A stretch of 64,000 bases of DNA, taken from Henckelia pumila (taxonomy: Eukaryota; Streptophyta; Magnoliopsida; Lamiales; Gesneriaceae). Positions 50,059-62,278 of the stretch are shown here, piece by piece. The stretch is taken from NCBI RefSeq assembly GCF_033568475.1, contig NC_133121.1:133456375-133520374 (forward strand). The letters are read 5' to 3'. Position 1 is the first letter of the stretch. Every line of letters begins with the position of its first letter. The notes beneath the pieces were generated by a model. The model was not told the origin of the DNA. It did no database searches and was given only the letters and a program-made list of their open reading frames with translations. A program made the position numbers and the translations under genes.

Positions 50059-52936
50059 TGTGGGGACCCGGGTTGCTAATCTCATCTTAGGGCAATTAAC
50101 GATTAATAAACAATTAATCGAACAATAAAAGAATATTCAAACCAAGAGCTAAATTTTTTTTTTAAAAAAAACAAACTGAGAACCTCGCTCGATCGGGTAA
50201 ACTTGCCCGATCGAGCGAGCAAGAATATCCTGCTCTCGGGTCTGAACATATTTGGCCTCGCTCGATCGGTGGAAATCATCCGATCGAGCGAGCCCAAAAA
50301 CTCACTTCTCTTCTTTGGAAAATCACAGGCCGCGCTCGATCCGTGGAGTTTACCCGATCGAGCGGGCACCCTGTCCAAAAAATAAAAATGTATCTTTGCT
50401 GTACAATTTGATTCCAAATCTCATACACATTTCATATAAACTTCTAAACATGCTTCTAGATAATTTTACATGCATTCAAACTAATAGCAAGTGATCTAGA
50501 ATACATGAACTCTCAAGTATAAATCAATACTTAGCAAAAACAACATATACAAAGGTTCTTGCTTTCTAACATGTTACCAAATCATAAATACATGTCATCT
50601 GCTTAAAACTCGAATCACCACATGCTATCTCTCTTCTCAAGCTATCCAAGCCAACTCTAGCTTGATCATGCCCCAACCTGATGCAATGCACACATACAAA
50701 CAAAGCAACAGCCGGATAACTCCGGTGAGAATAAATCTCAGTATGAAAGACATACATATACATCATGAAAGCATATAGAATCTATATGCTATAAAACTCT
50801 AAAACCATAAAACATGTAATAACACGTAGATCATAGAATCATCATCGACTCTTAAACTCTTAACGCATAATGATTCATCTAAAGCAATAGCACATATTCA
50901 TATCTAGAATAGCGTATCACAACATGCTAGCATTTATATCTGCATAATCTAAACTATAGCAATCTCTAGGTTAATGCATAAATGCAATGCATATGCCAAG
51001 GAATAGACTATCAAATCTGATATCAATAAGCTTAGTTCTTGGGATCCCGGGGAATAAAATCTTTAACTAACCACCGACTCTCCCAATCGAGGTGGTGTTA
51101 AATATCTCAATTCCCCTGACTTTGGTGCAACTATAGTGAGTCATCTAGCTCTGGATATAAATCTATATTCCGTGCCATGAGTCATCTGACTCTGGAAGTA
51201 AATCTACATTCCATGCCACTCACTACAGTTCTCCAAACGTCATCTGCAGTACTCTAGGCCATTCTGCCCTCTGTGCTATTCAGGCTGGAGTTCAAGATGA
51301 ATGCAACACAATCTGGATGCATTAAATCATACATAAGCTAAAGCAACATCTTGAACACATCAAGAATATATTTATATGCATGTAAGTAATCAAAGATACC
51401 AACAAAAGCAAGTAAATCATATAAGAGCACTGAAACAATTAAGTATGTGATTTCAGGATAACTCGAAAACACCACGTTCTCGAGTTGTTCTACCTGGCAA
51501 GAATAATGTCAACTCATATCTTTCATCGCGATTCAAACCTCTTGAATCTGTTGCCAATGTTGATCATCTCAACGCTAGACAAATCGGTCATCAAAATCTG
51601 CTAATTTCAATCAGTGCTACTTGAAGGTGTTTTTGATTCCACTTCAAACACTTCAAGTCATTCGAACTCGAACTCGTCGATTCAACTTCGATAATCTTCA
51701 ATTCAAATCTGAAATAGATTATAACATATCTAAACATCAATTCCAATCTGAATCGATGATTCTTTAAAGCTTATACTATTCAAATCTTGCTCATACGATC
51801 GGAATTCAAACCGACGTCGCAACTATTCGAGTCCGATAAATCTTTCGATTCAAATATCATTATCTCTACATTCTAAACTCAATCTCATAATCAATTCATC
51901 TACAAAAACTTGAAGATGAGCTCTAAACATTTAGAATGAATAACAATTCAAAATTTTGAACCGGCGGCGTAACGGTACGAAATCGAAAATACCAAAGGCA
52001 TTAACAGCATTAATACAATCATATCATTCAAATATCATCACCAATTCTTCAGCTTAATTTTGAAATAGGCAGCACCTAAAAATCCGATTTCTGAAAAATC
52101 TTTCAAAAATCGAAAACATGTTCAAACGACAATCTTTTCTGGATCCGTCTTAGATATACTATCGTCGTATATGCTAGAACATGTTTATACAATCAAATAT
52201 TAATTCTAACAATATCATAAAATTCAAACATGGTAGAACTTCATAAAACTTACGTCAAAACGTAGCACTCGGAGCTGTGATCGCAAATATACGATCAATC
52301 GGAAATTCTAGCAGGCGGATAAAAAGATATTGGAGTTTAAAGGGACAAAAATGACTTGGAATTTTGTTTCAGACCTCTCGGACTTAGCTACTGCCAATTC
52401 CACGTGAATTCTGCTGAAAAGAGTGAAAATTAGATATATATTGGCCTATTTGTAGTTTAGTCCCTGAATTCTTCAATAATTGCAATTTGGTCCTCGGCCA
52501 ATCTTTTAATTCAATTTCAATACTAAATAATTTAAGAATATTAGAATTAAATTCTAAACTCTAAATATTCTCAAATGAAATATTCTCGAATTAAAATTGA
52601 ATCATTTCGGACCTTATCGCATTTTAGTCCTTGAACTACTCAATATTTGCAAATTGGCCCTTGCTTGAATTTCATCCTCAAATTAAATTCTTGATACTTA
52701 TCATCTTGGAATTCACATCTTAAATTCCATAAATATCAATTCAAATATTTTTAATCTTTTAATTTAAGAATTCCAGATATTAATATCTTAAAATCCGAAA
52801 ATCCTTAAATTAAATATTTCTGACCCGAACTTGAAATCTCTAATTTCCATAAATTCTTAAATTCATATTTTCTCTTTTATTCGGAATTTAAATCTTAAAT
52901 TCTGTAATTAAGAACTTAATATTTTCGGGCCTTACA
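50059..52936 (-). repeat. 5' LTR of the LARD-like element
   Basis: 2878 bp, matching 43454-46327 along its whole length with scattered substitutions and small indels. Confidence 0.9.
50184..50368. repeat. Same hairpin cluster in the second LARD LTR
   Basis: Same three palindromes. Here the third hairpin reads CCCGATCGAGCGGG where the other LTR has CCCGATTGAGCGGG, so one LTR has lost or gained a paired base. Confidence 0.9.
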
Positions 52937-53048
52937 ATTACTGTTTTAATTATTTTTTTATTGTATATATATATATGGCCGTATGTATATTTATGGAAGT
53001 AATTGTGTTTTTAAAGAAATCACGCGTTCCGAAATTAGTTATATAAAT
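52937..53048. other. Short spacer between the LARD-like and SIRE-type elements
   Basis: 112 bp of AT-rich flank with a (TA)n run. Its last five bases (TAAAT) are the left target site of the next element. Confidence 0.6.
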
Positions 53049-53881
53049 TGAAAGGAATTTAATTACTTGAATATTTCGGCCCTAATTAATTGGAAATTAT
53101 AAGATTTTGCTTTCTAGACAAGATAGGATATTTGATAAATATTGAGTGTATATTTTCGAATATGTTAATGATATATTTGCCAAAGTTTAAATTAGATCTT
53201 GATAAGGTGATTATTTGACATAATATAATTCGATATTATCAAGATTTGATTTACAAGATTTGATAGAGTTTATTTCCTACTAAAACTACTTTTCTTATTT
53301 ATGTAGGACTCTATCTAAGGCAATCTTCAAGATTTGGATGCTTATCTATAAAAGGATATTTCCACGCATAAGAAAAGTGAGAGCTTCAGACGAAAAATAT
53401 TCTGCGCATACTCTGAAGAATTCGAGGAAGATCTTGAAGAATTCTGAAGCAAAGTTTGCAACCATCATTGTTGCATGTCCCCGTGTCGCCGTTCGTATTG
53501 AAGACATCAGAGACAACACTGTGAGAACTGTGTTGTTGAAGATATTTTCCGTCTCTTCAATTTAGGCTACGGGAGTTGCATCCAATTTCTTTTATACTCT
53601 TATTGTATTTTAGGATGCAAGTTTGATTTCTCAACTCGTTGAGAAATTTAGGATTTAATGACTTTTCGTAAAATCACTAGGATTACTTTGTAAGACTATT
53701 CTTACGTTTAGTGATATTTAGCCCTAAGGCACCCGCACGAGTTTTATACTTGTGCAAAATTATTTACTTGTGTTTTTATTTACGCTTTAAATTTCCGCTG
53801 CACTGTGTTGTCTGTGGTGTTACAACACAAACGACAACACTGCCTTATTTTACATAACAACCACGTACACCGTTTCTTTCA
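53049..53881 (+). repeat. 5' LTR of the SIRE-type element
   Basis: 833 bp. Carries a TATA box and two copies of the GTGTTG/CAACAC palindrome (53512-53537 and 53803-53842). Confidence 0.92.
53347..53353 (+). promoter_or_regulatory. TATA box in the 5' LTR
   Basis: TATAAAA in CTTATCTATAAAAGG, repeated at 62577-62583 in the 3' LTR. Element transcription probably starts about 30 bp downstream. Confidence 0.6.
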
Positions 53882-53883
53882 CG

Positions 53884-53895
53884 TGGTATCAGAGC
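53884..53895 (+). other. Primer binding site of the SIRE-type element
   Basis: TGGTATCAGAGC two bases after the 5' LTR, complementary to initiator tRNA-Met. Confidence 0.9.
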
Positions 53896-53945
53896 CACCA
53901 CTTGACTTTACTAAGTGAGTTCCTGGTTTGTGTTACAGGTTAGTT

Positions 53946-54953
53946 ATGGACACTCCGTACACAAGTGCAATTCGTCCACCTATTTTGGATGGGACAAACT
54001 ACGGCCCTTGGAAATTGAAGATGAGTATGTATATTCAATCCATTGAGTCCAGGGCTTGGCAGCATGTTCTTGACGGTTGGACACCACCCATGAGAGATGA
54101 TGATGTACCAGGACCAAAGCCAAGATCACAATGGACAGCCGATGAGAATACAACGGCTATTTATAATGCTAAAGCTCTTAATGCTATGTTCACTTAAGTT
54201 GATATGAACATGTTTAATCTAATTGGTACTTGTACTTGTGCTAGGGATGCTTGGGAGTAACTACAAACCCACTGTGAAGGCTCGGCTAGTGTCAAGAAGA
54301 CAAGGATGCGTCTCATAACTTCAAAATTTGAGAAAATGAGAATGGAGGAATCAGAGACCATCATGGAATACAATAGAAGGTTGAAGAGCCTTGCGAATGA
54401 AGCATCTATTCTTGGTGATCCTATTTCGAACGAGAGACTTGTATCGAAAGTGCTTCGTTCTGTTTCCAAAAGATTTCACACCAAGGTTTGTGCTATAGAT
54501 GAATCAAAAGATACATCTATAATGGGTTTGGATGAGTTAATTAGTTCTCTTCGCACCTATGAGATGGAGTTGGAAGCCGAAGATGACTCGAAAGGTAAGT
54601 CTATTGCTTTTCAAGTATCTAATGATGTTTACAATGATTTTGCTGAAGTTCAACAGGAAGTAAATGATTCCGATCTTGAGGAAAATTCTATTGCCTTGAT
54701 CTCGAAGAAATTTACTGATTATCTCAAGGTAATGAAAGAAAAGAAGGATGTGAAAAGTACACAACCCTCAAAGTTTCCTAGACTGCCTACGTCAGAGAAA
54801 CCTAAAAAACCTGTTGCTACTCGAGGACCTCGTCAAAGGTATGAAGGTAAGAATCAATCCTCAAGCAAAATTTTGATAATGTTCAATGCAGGGAATATAA
54901 GGGATATGGCCACTATGCTTATGAATGCGCAAATCGCCTTCGGAAAGGTATGA
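53946..54953 (+). pseudogene. gag region of the SIRE-type element, broken
   Basis: Starts MDTPYTSAIRPPILDGTNYG, WKLKMSMYIQ, a typical copia Gag head. Stops TAA at 54195-54197 and again near 54257. Open again from 54306 with the UBN2-like Gag core (EKMRMEESETIMEYNRRLKSL). Near 54865 the frame shifts. In the shifted frame a first zinc knuckle is visible but reads CREYKGYGHYAYEC, with Tyr in place of the second Cys. It cannot make full Gag. Confidence 0.85.
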
Positions 54954-57079
54954 ATGTTTCTCTGAGTGATGATAATTCTGAAGAAGAACAAGAAAAGGTT
55001 GAACAGGCAGATCTCATATCTTTTACTGCTTTACTGGAGAGTAAGAAAAATTTTCAGATTAATCCTCTCGGTGTTGGCTCCGGTGTTGCAACACCTGGAC
55101 GCAACACTGTTCAAAAATTTGTTTGTTTTGTTGCTTCTAACCTTGACAATTCCAGCAATCATGAAGAACAGGTAGCTGATCCTTATACTCTGGAAGGTAT
55201 TCAAAAACTCTATGAAGAGTTATACAGTGATTGGAACAAGAGGAATCAGTTGAACACAACTCTTATAAAAGAGAATACTGAATTGAAAGCTGTTGTGGCT
55301 AGACTGGAAATTCTCATGAGTAAGAAAGATCTGAAATTAGGGTTGCTGAATTCTGAACTTGAAAGAGCAAAAACTACACTTGATAAATTTAATTCCAGTT
55401 TGAGCAAACTTGATTCCATTTTGACTATGGGTAAGAATGATAAGTTTGGACTTGGTTTTAAAGAAAGTGTTTTTGAAACTGGTGAATGTTCCAAAACACC
55501 AGTGTTTGTGAAGGAAGGTAATGATTCCTTGAACCATCCTTTAACTGCTTTGAAAGGTAAGAAACTCATTGTTGAAAAGGATGTTTCTGTTCCTAAGCCA
55601 AAACAATGGAAGCGTCCTTTTGTATGTCACTATTGTCTCAAATCTGGTCATATCAGGCCTTTTTGTCGTAAGCTTAAAAATGACTATGTTTTGTGGGAAT
55701 CTAAGCAAGTGTTCCCCTCCGTGTTGTCCAACACCAAGAGCAACACTGGCAGAAAGAGGCCCACTGTGAAGAAAGTTTGGATACAAAAGTCTGATGTTAG
55801 ATGTTTTGTTATTTATACTTCCTTGAAAGCTAACACTGCAGGTAATTGGTATTTTGATAGTGGAAGCTCTCGGCACATGATAGGTTTGAAAGATCACCTC
55901 ACAGACTACATTGAACAAAATGGTGGTAGAGTGACCTACGGAGGTGGTGCAAAGGAAAGAATTGTTGGGAAAGGAACACTCAATGTGGAAGGGTTTCCAA
56001 AGCTTCATAACATCTTACACGTTGAAGGACTTAATGCAAATTTAATTTCAATTAGTCAACTGTGTGATGATGACTTGCATGTGAAGTTTGATAAGAATAC
56101 TTGTGAAGTTTTTGATAATGCTAATCGTTGTGTTATCACAGGTACAAGATCAGTTGATAACTGTTACCAACTCGGTGAAGAATTGGCATGTAGACACTCA
56201 AAGGTTGATGAGTTTAGTCTATGGCACCAAAAACTTGGACATGTGAATTTCAAGACCTTAAAGAATCTGAGTAAGTATGAAGCTGTCAGAGGTCTTCCAA
56301 ATCTAAAGACTGGTGTTCCATATGTTTGTGGTGCATGCCAAAAAGGTAAGCAAACCCGTGTTGCGCATCCCGTGTTACAACACTGTGGGACAACACGGTG
56401 TCTTGAACTTTTGCACATGGATTTGATGGATCCCATGGAAGTCGAAAGTTATGGAGGTAAAAAGTATTCTTTGGTATGTGTTGATGATTTTTCTCGTTTT
56501 ACATGGGTAAGATTTCTTAGAGAAAAATCAGACACTTTTTGTGTTTTTAAGAAGTTGTTTACCAAGATTACTAACCTACATACTTTGACTGTAGCAAGGA
56601 TCAGAACTGATCATGGAAAGGAATTTGAGAACTCATTGTTTTCTTCTTTGTGTGATAAGAAGGATATCTCACAAGAGTTCTCTGCCCCAAAAAATCCTCA
56701 ACAGAATGGAATTGCCGAAAGGAAGAATAGAACGTTGCAGGAGATGTCTAGGGTGATGATGAGCTCAAAAAATATCTCCAAAAGATTTTGGGTAGAAGCA
56801 TTGAACACAGCGTGCCATATTTCCAATCGTGTTTATTTGAGAAGTGGATCTTCGATGACTTCTTATGAAATCCTCATTGGAAAGAGACCAAATCTTAATT
56901 ATTTTCATATATTTGACTGTGTGTGTTATGTTTTGAACGATAGAAATCACCTAGCAAAATTTGATTCCAAGAGTGATAAGTGTTTGTTCCTTGGTTATTC
57001 TACTAATAGTCGTGCATATAGGATGTATAACCTTAGAACCAGAACAATGATGGAATCTATTAATGTTTTTTTTTTATGA
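54950..57079 (+). pseudogene. pol part 1: zinc knuckle, protease and integrase of the SIRE-type element
   Basis: 709 open codons in frame with the first zinc knuckle's remains. A coiled-coil Gag tail is followed by an intact second zinc knuckle CHYCLKSGHIRPFC, then protease WYFDSGSSRHM, pre-integrase LWHQKLGHVNF, and an integrase core with its three acidic residues in place (HMDLMD, RTDHGKEF, NPQQNGIAERKNRT). It ends at a poly-T run (57066-57076) in a frameshift; the downstream linker continues in the shifted frame. Three copies of the GTGTTG/CAACAC palindrome fall inside this frame (55070, 55709, 56357). Confidence 0.88.
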
Positions 57080-57246
57080 TGGTGCAGATCTCAAGGGAAA
57101 AACTGCTAAAGATGATACTGAAAGCTCGCTGGAAATTTCCTCTGAAGAACACAGTGTTGTTCCTGATGTTGCAAAACCAAAACACAACACTGGTTCCTCC
57201 AAAAACTGTTCATGAGGAAAATTCGTAAGAAAATGAGAAAGTTGAG

Positions 57247-58959
57247 ATGATTACTATAAAGGACATTCCAAGCAAGATACAGAAGAATCATTCTTCATCT
57301 CAGATTATTGGAGATGTTCATGGAACAAGACAAACCCGTGCTAAGGACAAAGTTGACTACCGCAAGATGGTTGTGTTAGTATGCATGAGTTCCGTATACT
57401 CACAGGTAATGCATTCCTGTTTTTTTTCCAATATTGAACCCAAGAATGTCAATGATGCTTTGAATGATGAATTTTGGGTAAATGTCATGCATGAAGAACT
57501 TGAGCACTTTGTCCAAAATGATGTTTGGTTTTTAGTTCCACCACCTGATCATGGTAATGTCATTGGTACAAAATGTATTTTCAAAAATAAAACCAATGAA
57601 TCAGGAAACATCATAAGGAACAAAGCAAGGTTGGTTGCTCAAGGGTATACTCAGGTTGAGGGGGTTGATTTTGATGAGACCTTCGCTCTTGTTGCCCGCA
57701 TTGAGTCTGTCCGACTATTGCTAGCAATTGCATGTCATATGGGTATAAAAATTTATCAAATAGATGTAAAGAGTGCGTTTTTGAATGGTATTTTGAATGA
57801 GGAAGTGTATGTGAAGCAACCCAAAGGCTTTGAGGATCCACACCACTTGGATCATGTTTACAAGTTGAAGAAGGCACTCTATGGTTTGAAGCAAGCTCCA
57901 CGAGCATGGTATGGTAGGTTGACCGAGTATTTACTCGAAATTGGCTTCAAACGAGGTGAGGTTGACAAAACCCTTTTTATTCAAAAGTCCAAAGGTGAAA
58001 TTCTTATTTGTCAAGTCTATGTGGATGACATTACCTTTGGTGCTTCGTCTCAAAAGCATGTTGATAGTTTTGTTGAATGCATGTCTTCTACTTTTGAAAT
58101 GAGCATGGTAGGAGAGTTAACATTTTTCCTTGGATTGCAAGTTAAGCAAACAAATGATGGAATTTTTATTTGTCAAAGTAAGTATGCAAAGAATTTGGTA
58201 AAAAAGTTTTGCAAAGAGAATGTTAAGAACATGAAAACTCCTATGGGCTCAAGTGAAAAATTAGGAAAAGACAGTGTTGCGACTGGTGTTGACAATACCA
58301 TGTATCGCAGCATGATAGGGAGTCTTTTGTATTTGACTGCTAGTCGTCCTGATATCATGTTCAGTGTGTGTTTATGTGCTAGGTACCAATCTGATCCAAA
58401 GGTTACCCATTTAAAAGCTGTTATGAGAATTTTGAAATATATTTCGGGTACATTGGATTTGGGATTGTGGTATACGAGGGAAACCAACACTAACCTTGTA
58501 GGTTTTAGTGATGCTGACTGGGCTGGTGATGTGAATGATAGAAAGAGCACTACGAGTGGGTGTTTTTACCTTGGAAATAATTTGGTTTCATGGTATAGTC
58601 GTAAGCAAAATTGTGTGTCACTTTCGACCGCTGAATCTGAATATGTGGCAGCCGAAAGTTGTTGTTCACAACTTCTTTGGATGAACCAAATGATTGAAGA
58701 CTATGGTTTTAAGAGTGAACCCCCCATTATTTATTGTGATAATTCGAGTGCTATTGATATATCAAAAAATCCAGTTCAACACTCACGCACAAAACATATT
58801 GACATTCGTCATCACTTTATTCGAGATTTGGTAGAAAAAGGTATGATTTGAATGGAGTTTGTTGGAACCAATAACCAATTGGCAGACATCTTTACTAAAA
58901 CATTAGATCATGAGAGATTCTCAACTCTTCGGAGGTCTCTCAGCATGTGTGCATTATAA
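57247..58959 (+). pseudogene. pol part 2: reverse transcriptase and RNase H of the SIRE-type element
   Basis: Open from about 57247 to a TGA at 58849-58851, then in the same frame to TAA at 58957-58959. RT motifs: KARLVAQGYTQVEGVDF, QIDVKSAFLNG, YGLKQAPRAWY and the catalytic YVDD. RNase H: SDADWAGD, STAESEY, YCDNSSAI and HSRTKHIDIRHHFIRD. The tail NNQLADIFTKTL follows the TGA, where a Cys-like codon would be usual. Upstream, at about 57223-57240, stops separate it from part 1. Confidence 0.9.
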
Positions 58960-59962
58960 TCCTTTGTATGTGTTGTCTGCGGTGTTACCACACTACCGAC
59001 AACACTGTTGTTTTTTTTGTCATGCATTTTTAGGATTTTAGGCATTATGCACTCATTTTGTTTTGTGTAGTGCTTGAATTTCTGTAACAATGATTCAATG
59101 GATGCCAAGTTTTTCTGCAAAAATCTTTTTGGCACACTGACCTTTTTTGGCTTAGAACTCTGATCAAACCACCGAGTAGTTGAGGAATGTACATGTATTT
59201 CATGTTCTTGTTCCATGTGAAAGGTGGTCTCGTACTTTCAGTGTTAAAATTTTTTATGAAGTTTGGTGACCAATGTCATAAAAACAAACTTTGACAAATC
59301 GGAAGAAAATGGAAAAAGCTACCTAGTTGAGTACAATGAAGACCGTTCGATTAGTGTGAAAGCTACCACTTCTGAAATTTTGTTTGTTAAGGGTAATAAA
59401 GTGTGCAAAATTCAAATTCTTTTGAAAAACTTTGGTGTTGTTGATGATGTTGGCAACACGAGAGGCAACACTACACTTGTCAACATATTGTTTTGCTTGT
59501 GATTGCATTTTTATTTTATGTGACACTCTGTTTAGGCATAAAATAGGTCATGCATATGCATTTTTACTCATAAGGTCCTGTTTTTGGGTAAGGTTCTACA
59601 TAGATGAATTTTGATGATTTACCCTATTTACTAAAAATTGAATTTTTGTGATTGATTTTTGTTTCAGTGGAGTTAAGCCGATGTGGAGTTAATTCTGAAA
59701 TATTTGGGCTGAAATAGTTATCTCAGATTATTGCATTATTTATGGGATTTTATCTCTTTAATCTAGTTTTTAATTTTTGGCCGTCAGGAAAGTTATCGTT
59801 GTAATTGGAGGGAGATCAGGGATCAGGGTAATTATGGGTTTGTTAGGATTTTGTTACCGTTTGAGATAAGGGTTCTATATATATGATTTTGTCACAATTC
59901 TTGATTCCCAATTGTTTTTCTCTGCAAACCCTACCCTTCTCTCACTCTCAAATTTTCGTTCA
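58960..59962 (+). other. Linker between pol and the extra ORF
   Basis: About 1 kb without a convincing gene. It holds two palindrome copies (58969-59007 and 59434-59472). The open frame 59263-59502 (79 codons) matches nothing I know. 59876-59890 has ATATATATGATT, a possible internal promoter, followed by an untranslated stretch up to the ATG. Confidence 0.5.
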
Positions 59963-61957
59963 ATGGCAGGATTTGATCCACATGATATTCGAAGTGAGAT
60001 GGGCCACAAAGAGCCTGATGTTGCTGCCGGTGTTATAACACCAGAAAACCCATCTTCCACTCCTTCTCTGCCGATAGTTCCAGTACCCATGGAACCTGTT
60101 CCTCTCGCTGTTCTCATGCCTGGAGAACCAGGGAACGCAATTGATGTGGAGAATCTTCCTGATTTCTCCGTTTTGAATAGGGTGAATCCTGCTGCACCAA
60201 TGGCTTGCCGATCAAAAAGGCAAGCAGGCTACAACCCTAATTTTACTCAATCCAAGAGATTCTACAAGGGTCCTCGTATCTCCATGGCCAAAGAGGATCG
60301 CAGCTCTGGTGATGATTCGGAGGATGCCGATTATGAATTTGTGGCGAGGAAGAAAACTTCTGGCTCTGCTGCTGCCTCTGCCTCCGCTCCGATTGTTGAA
60401 TCTGCTTCTGACAGCAGCGATTTGAGTCCATCTTATGGTGTTCCTCCTAAGGACACTTCTGCAGCTACTGCTCCTCAAGCAAATGCTGATTCGGATGAAG
60501 ATGCCACTCTGGCACAAATTTTGGAAAGCCTCAAGCAAGGAAATGCTTCCTCTTTTGTTCCTCCCTCTGCTCATATCTCCGATGATGAGCCTGATGCTGA
60601 GATGATGGAGGAGTTTGCACAAGGCAAAGCACATCAAGATTCTGCCTCTTCCTCCTCTTCCTCCTCTACCAATTCTGCTGCTGACTCTTTTGATAAGAGT
60701 GCTGATATTGGAGAAGAAGAAGACTCTGAGGATGTTTCCAGCATGGATGCTGATGAAGACCCTCTGTACCAAGAGGATGTTTCTGCTGCTGCTGCCAGTG
60801 TTGCTGTTGGTGTCGTCAACACCACGGACAACACTGTTGATGAGGATTATGACATGGATGCTGCCCATTCCCTCATTTTTTACTCTGGTGATGCTGCTGC
60901 TACTTGGCCTCTTCTCGCTCACAGAGGTCTTCTGGATGAAAAAAATATAGATGTACGCTCCTACGATAGGTACAATCTAATTGACTTTTTGAAGCTTCGA
61001 CAGCTATATTCTACTGTTGTTGCCGTGATACCCTACTGTAAGAGGGTGATTCTGGAATTCTATGCAAACTTGACCGCGAGCATTGAAGATCCAGAGTCTG
61101 CAAAGTATGGATTGGTGTATCTACGGGGTCGGCTGTTCGAGTTCTCTCCGGCCGTGATCAATGCTCACTATTCCACCCCAGATGTTGATGAAGGAAATCT
61201 TCAAGAGATCAATGAAGTGATCAATGTGCTCACTGGTGGTATGGTCAAACAATTCTCTGACCATTTTTCTGCAGCAAAGCTCACCTCGTTCTATTCGGTA
61301 CTACATAAGATAGCAGTGAGGAATTGGACTCCTTCTTCCAACTCCACAGTTATCACAAGACCACAAGCGGTCATTTTGTATGCCATTGAGACTGGCTGTC
61401 CTTTCAATTTTGGAAAGATGGTATTCAAGACAGTGCTCCAGTTTGCTGATGGAGGACTCAGGTCTACTAAGCTGCCCTTTCCATCTTTGATCTACGGCAT
61501 TTTGGAATTTCAAGCTTTCATCCGCAATATTACAGAAAATCTCACTGATCAACCTGAGATTCTGAAGCTAGCAGCTGTTCTTCTCAAGGGAAATCGAGTT
61601 CTGGATTTGCCCTGGACTCCTACTCCTACTCCTGCTGCTGAAGCTACTGGTGTTGCACCCGGTGTTGCCAACACAGGTGACAACACTGAAGAAACAGTGT
61701 CTACTCCTACTATCCTGGAATTCACAATTGCCACCATTCAGCTGCTGATGACTCGTGCCGAGGAAAAGATTGCTCAAGCTCAGGAAGACATTGCCTTCTA
61801 TAGCATGGTCTTGGCTGATTGTCGGCGACAACTTGGCATTTCTGGCCAAACAGGGGGAGATAGTGCACAAGATGAAGATGAAGCTGGTCCATCTGGGACT
61901 AAGGATGATGAGAATAAAGCCTCTGATCAAGATAACTCTGATAGTGATCAAATTTAG
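59963..61957 (+). CDS. Extra ORF of the SIRE-type element, putative plant transposon protein domain
   Basis: An intact frame of 664 aa from ATG 59963 (MAGFDPHDIRSEMGHKEP). An upstream in-frame extension has no ATG. Residues 1-300 are low-complexity, acidic and Ser/Ala-rich (runs of Ser near 230, many D and E), probably disordered, with a basic patch CRSKRQAGYNP near 80. Residues about 305-520 look globular: YDRYNLIDFLKLRQLYSTV, VYLRGRLFEFSPAVINAHY, VITRPQAVILYAIETG. This resembles the 'putative plant transposon protein' domain often found in such 3' ORFs (recollection). The C-terminus has a helical segment (LLMTRAEEKIAQAQEDIAF) and an acidic tail. No signal peptide or membrane segment is seen, so an envelope role is not supported. 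It overlaps three palindrome copies. Confidence 0.8.
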   Translation: MAGFDPHDIRSEMGHKEPDVAAGVITPENPSSTPSLPIVPVPMEPVPLAVLMPGEPGNAIDVENLPDFSVLNRVNPAAPMACRSKRQAGYNPNFTQSKRFYKGPRISMAKEDRSSGDDSEDADYEFVARKKTSGSAAASASAPIVESASDSSDLSPSYGVPPKDTSAATAPQANADSDEDATLAQILESLKQGNASSFVPPSAHISDDEPDAEMMEEFAQGKAHQDSASSSSSSSTNSAADSFDKSADIGEEEDSEDVSSMDADEDPLYQEDVSAAAASVAVGVVNTTDNTVDEDYDMDAAHSLIFYSGDAAATWPLLAHRGLLDEKNIDVRSYDRYNLIDFLKLRQLYSTVVAVIPYCKRVILEFYANLTASIEDPESAKYGLVYLRGRLFEFSPAVINAHYSTPDVDEGNLQEINEVINVLTGGMVKQFSDHFSAAKLTSFYSVLHKIAVRNWTPSSNSTVITRPQAVILYAIETGCPFNFGKMVFKTVLQFADGGLRSTKLPFPSLIYGILEFQAFIRNITENLTDQPEILKLAAVLLKGNRVLDLPWTPTPTPAAEATGVAPGVANTGDNTEETVSTPTILEFTIATIQLLMTRAEEKIAQAQEDIAFYSMVLADCRRQLGISGQTGGDSAQDEDEAGPSGTKDDENKASDQDNSDSDQI

Positions 61958-62263
61958 ATTTTGCTTCTTCTCTCATCTTTTCTTTATTTGCTTCATTCTG
62001 ATTTTAATATAACTGTTTTTGTTCGTTCTAGTTACGTGCCTTAATTGCTCATATATGTTAACTAGACTAACATCTTCTACCCCACTTATGCTCTGTTATA
62101 TGAATTAAAGAATCTCATGGGTTATTGTCCATGTTATCCACCGTGTTACGACACGAAGGACAACACTTCAGGGGGAGACTTTAAAATTCAGGGGGAGAAG
62201 ATTTTTAAACTCAGGAGAAGTTTATGATTATCTCACACTTGTGCAATGTGTTGTCCAGAAAGC

Positions 62264-62278
62264 AAAAAAGGAGGAGAT
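62264..62278 (+). other. Polypurine tract of the SIRE-type element
   Basis: AAAAAAGGAGGAGAT directly before the TG of the 3' LTR, the plus-strand priming site. Confidence 0.85.

Larger units (their letters stand above)
43454..52936 (-). mobile_element. Non-coding LTR retrotransposon (LARD-like), probably Ty3-gypsy derived
   Basis: Two ~2.88-kb LTRs (43454-46327 and 50059-52936) with plus-strand ends TGTGGGGACCCGGG ... GGGCCTTACA enclose 3731 bp. The primer site next to the right LTR and a polypurine tract (AAAGGGGAGGAAT, minus strand) next to the left LTR show minus orientation. The interior has no recognisable gag or pol and only short chance ORFs. The long LTR, tRNA-Met primer site and polypurine sequence recall Tekay/Del-type gypsy elements (recollection). 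Flanking 5-mers GTGAC and ATTAC do not match, so the target duplication is lost or the ends come from recombination. LTRs are near identical, suggesting a fairly recent insertion. Confidence 0.85.

Noticed and set aside
43449-52941. Target-site duplication for the LARD-like element
   Set aside because: Flanking 5-mers GTGAC and ATTAC do not match well enough to call.
53338-53565. 75-codon frame conserved in both SIRE LTRs (also 62568-62795)
   Set aside because: Lies in the R/U5 region just after the TATA box; shared because the LTRs are copies, no family match, and substitutions are not concentrated at third positions as far as I can see.
60212-60922. 236-codon minus-strand frame opposite the extra ORF
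   Set aside because: Shadow of the strongly biased plus-strand codons; Ser/Arg-rich translation without domain features.
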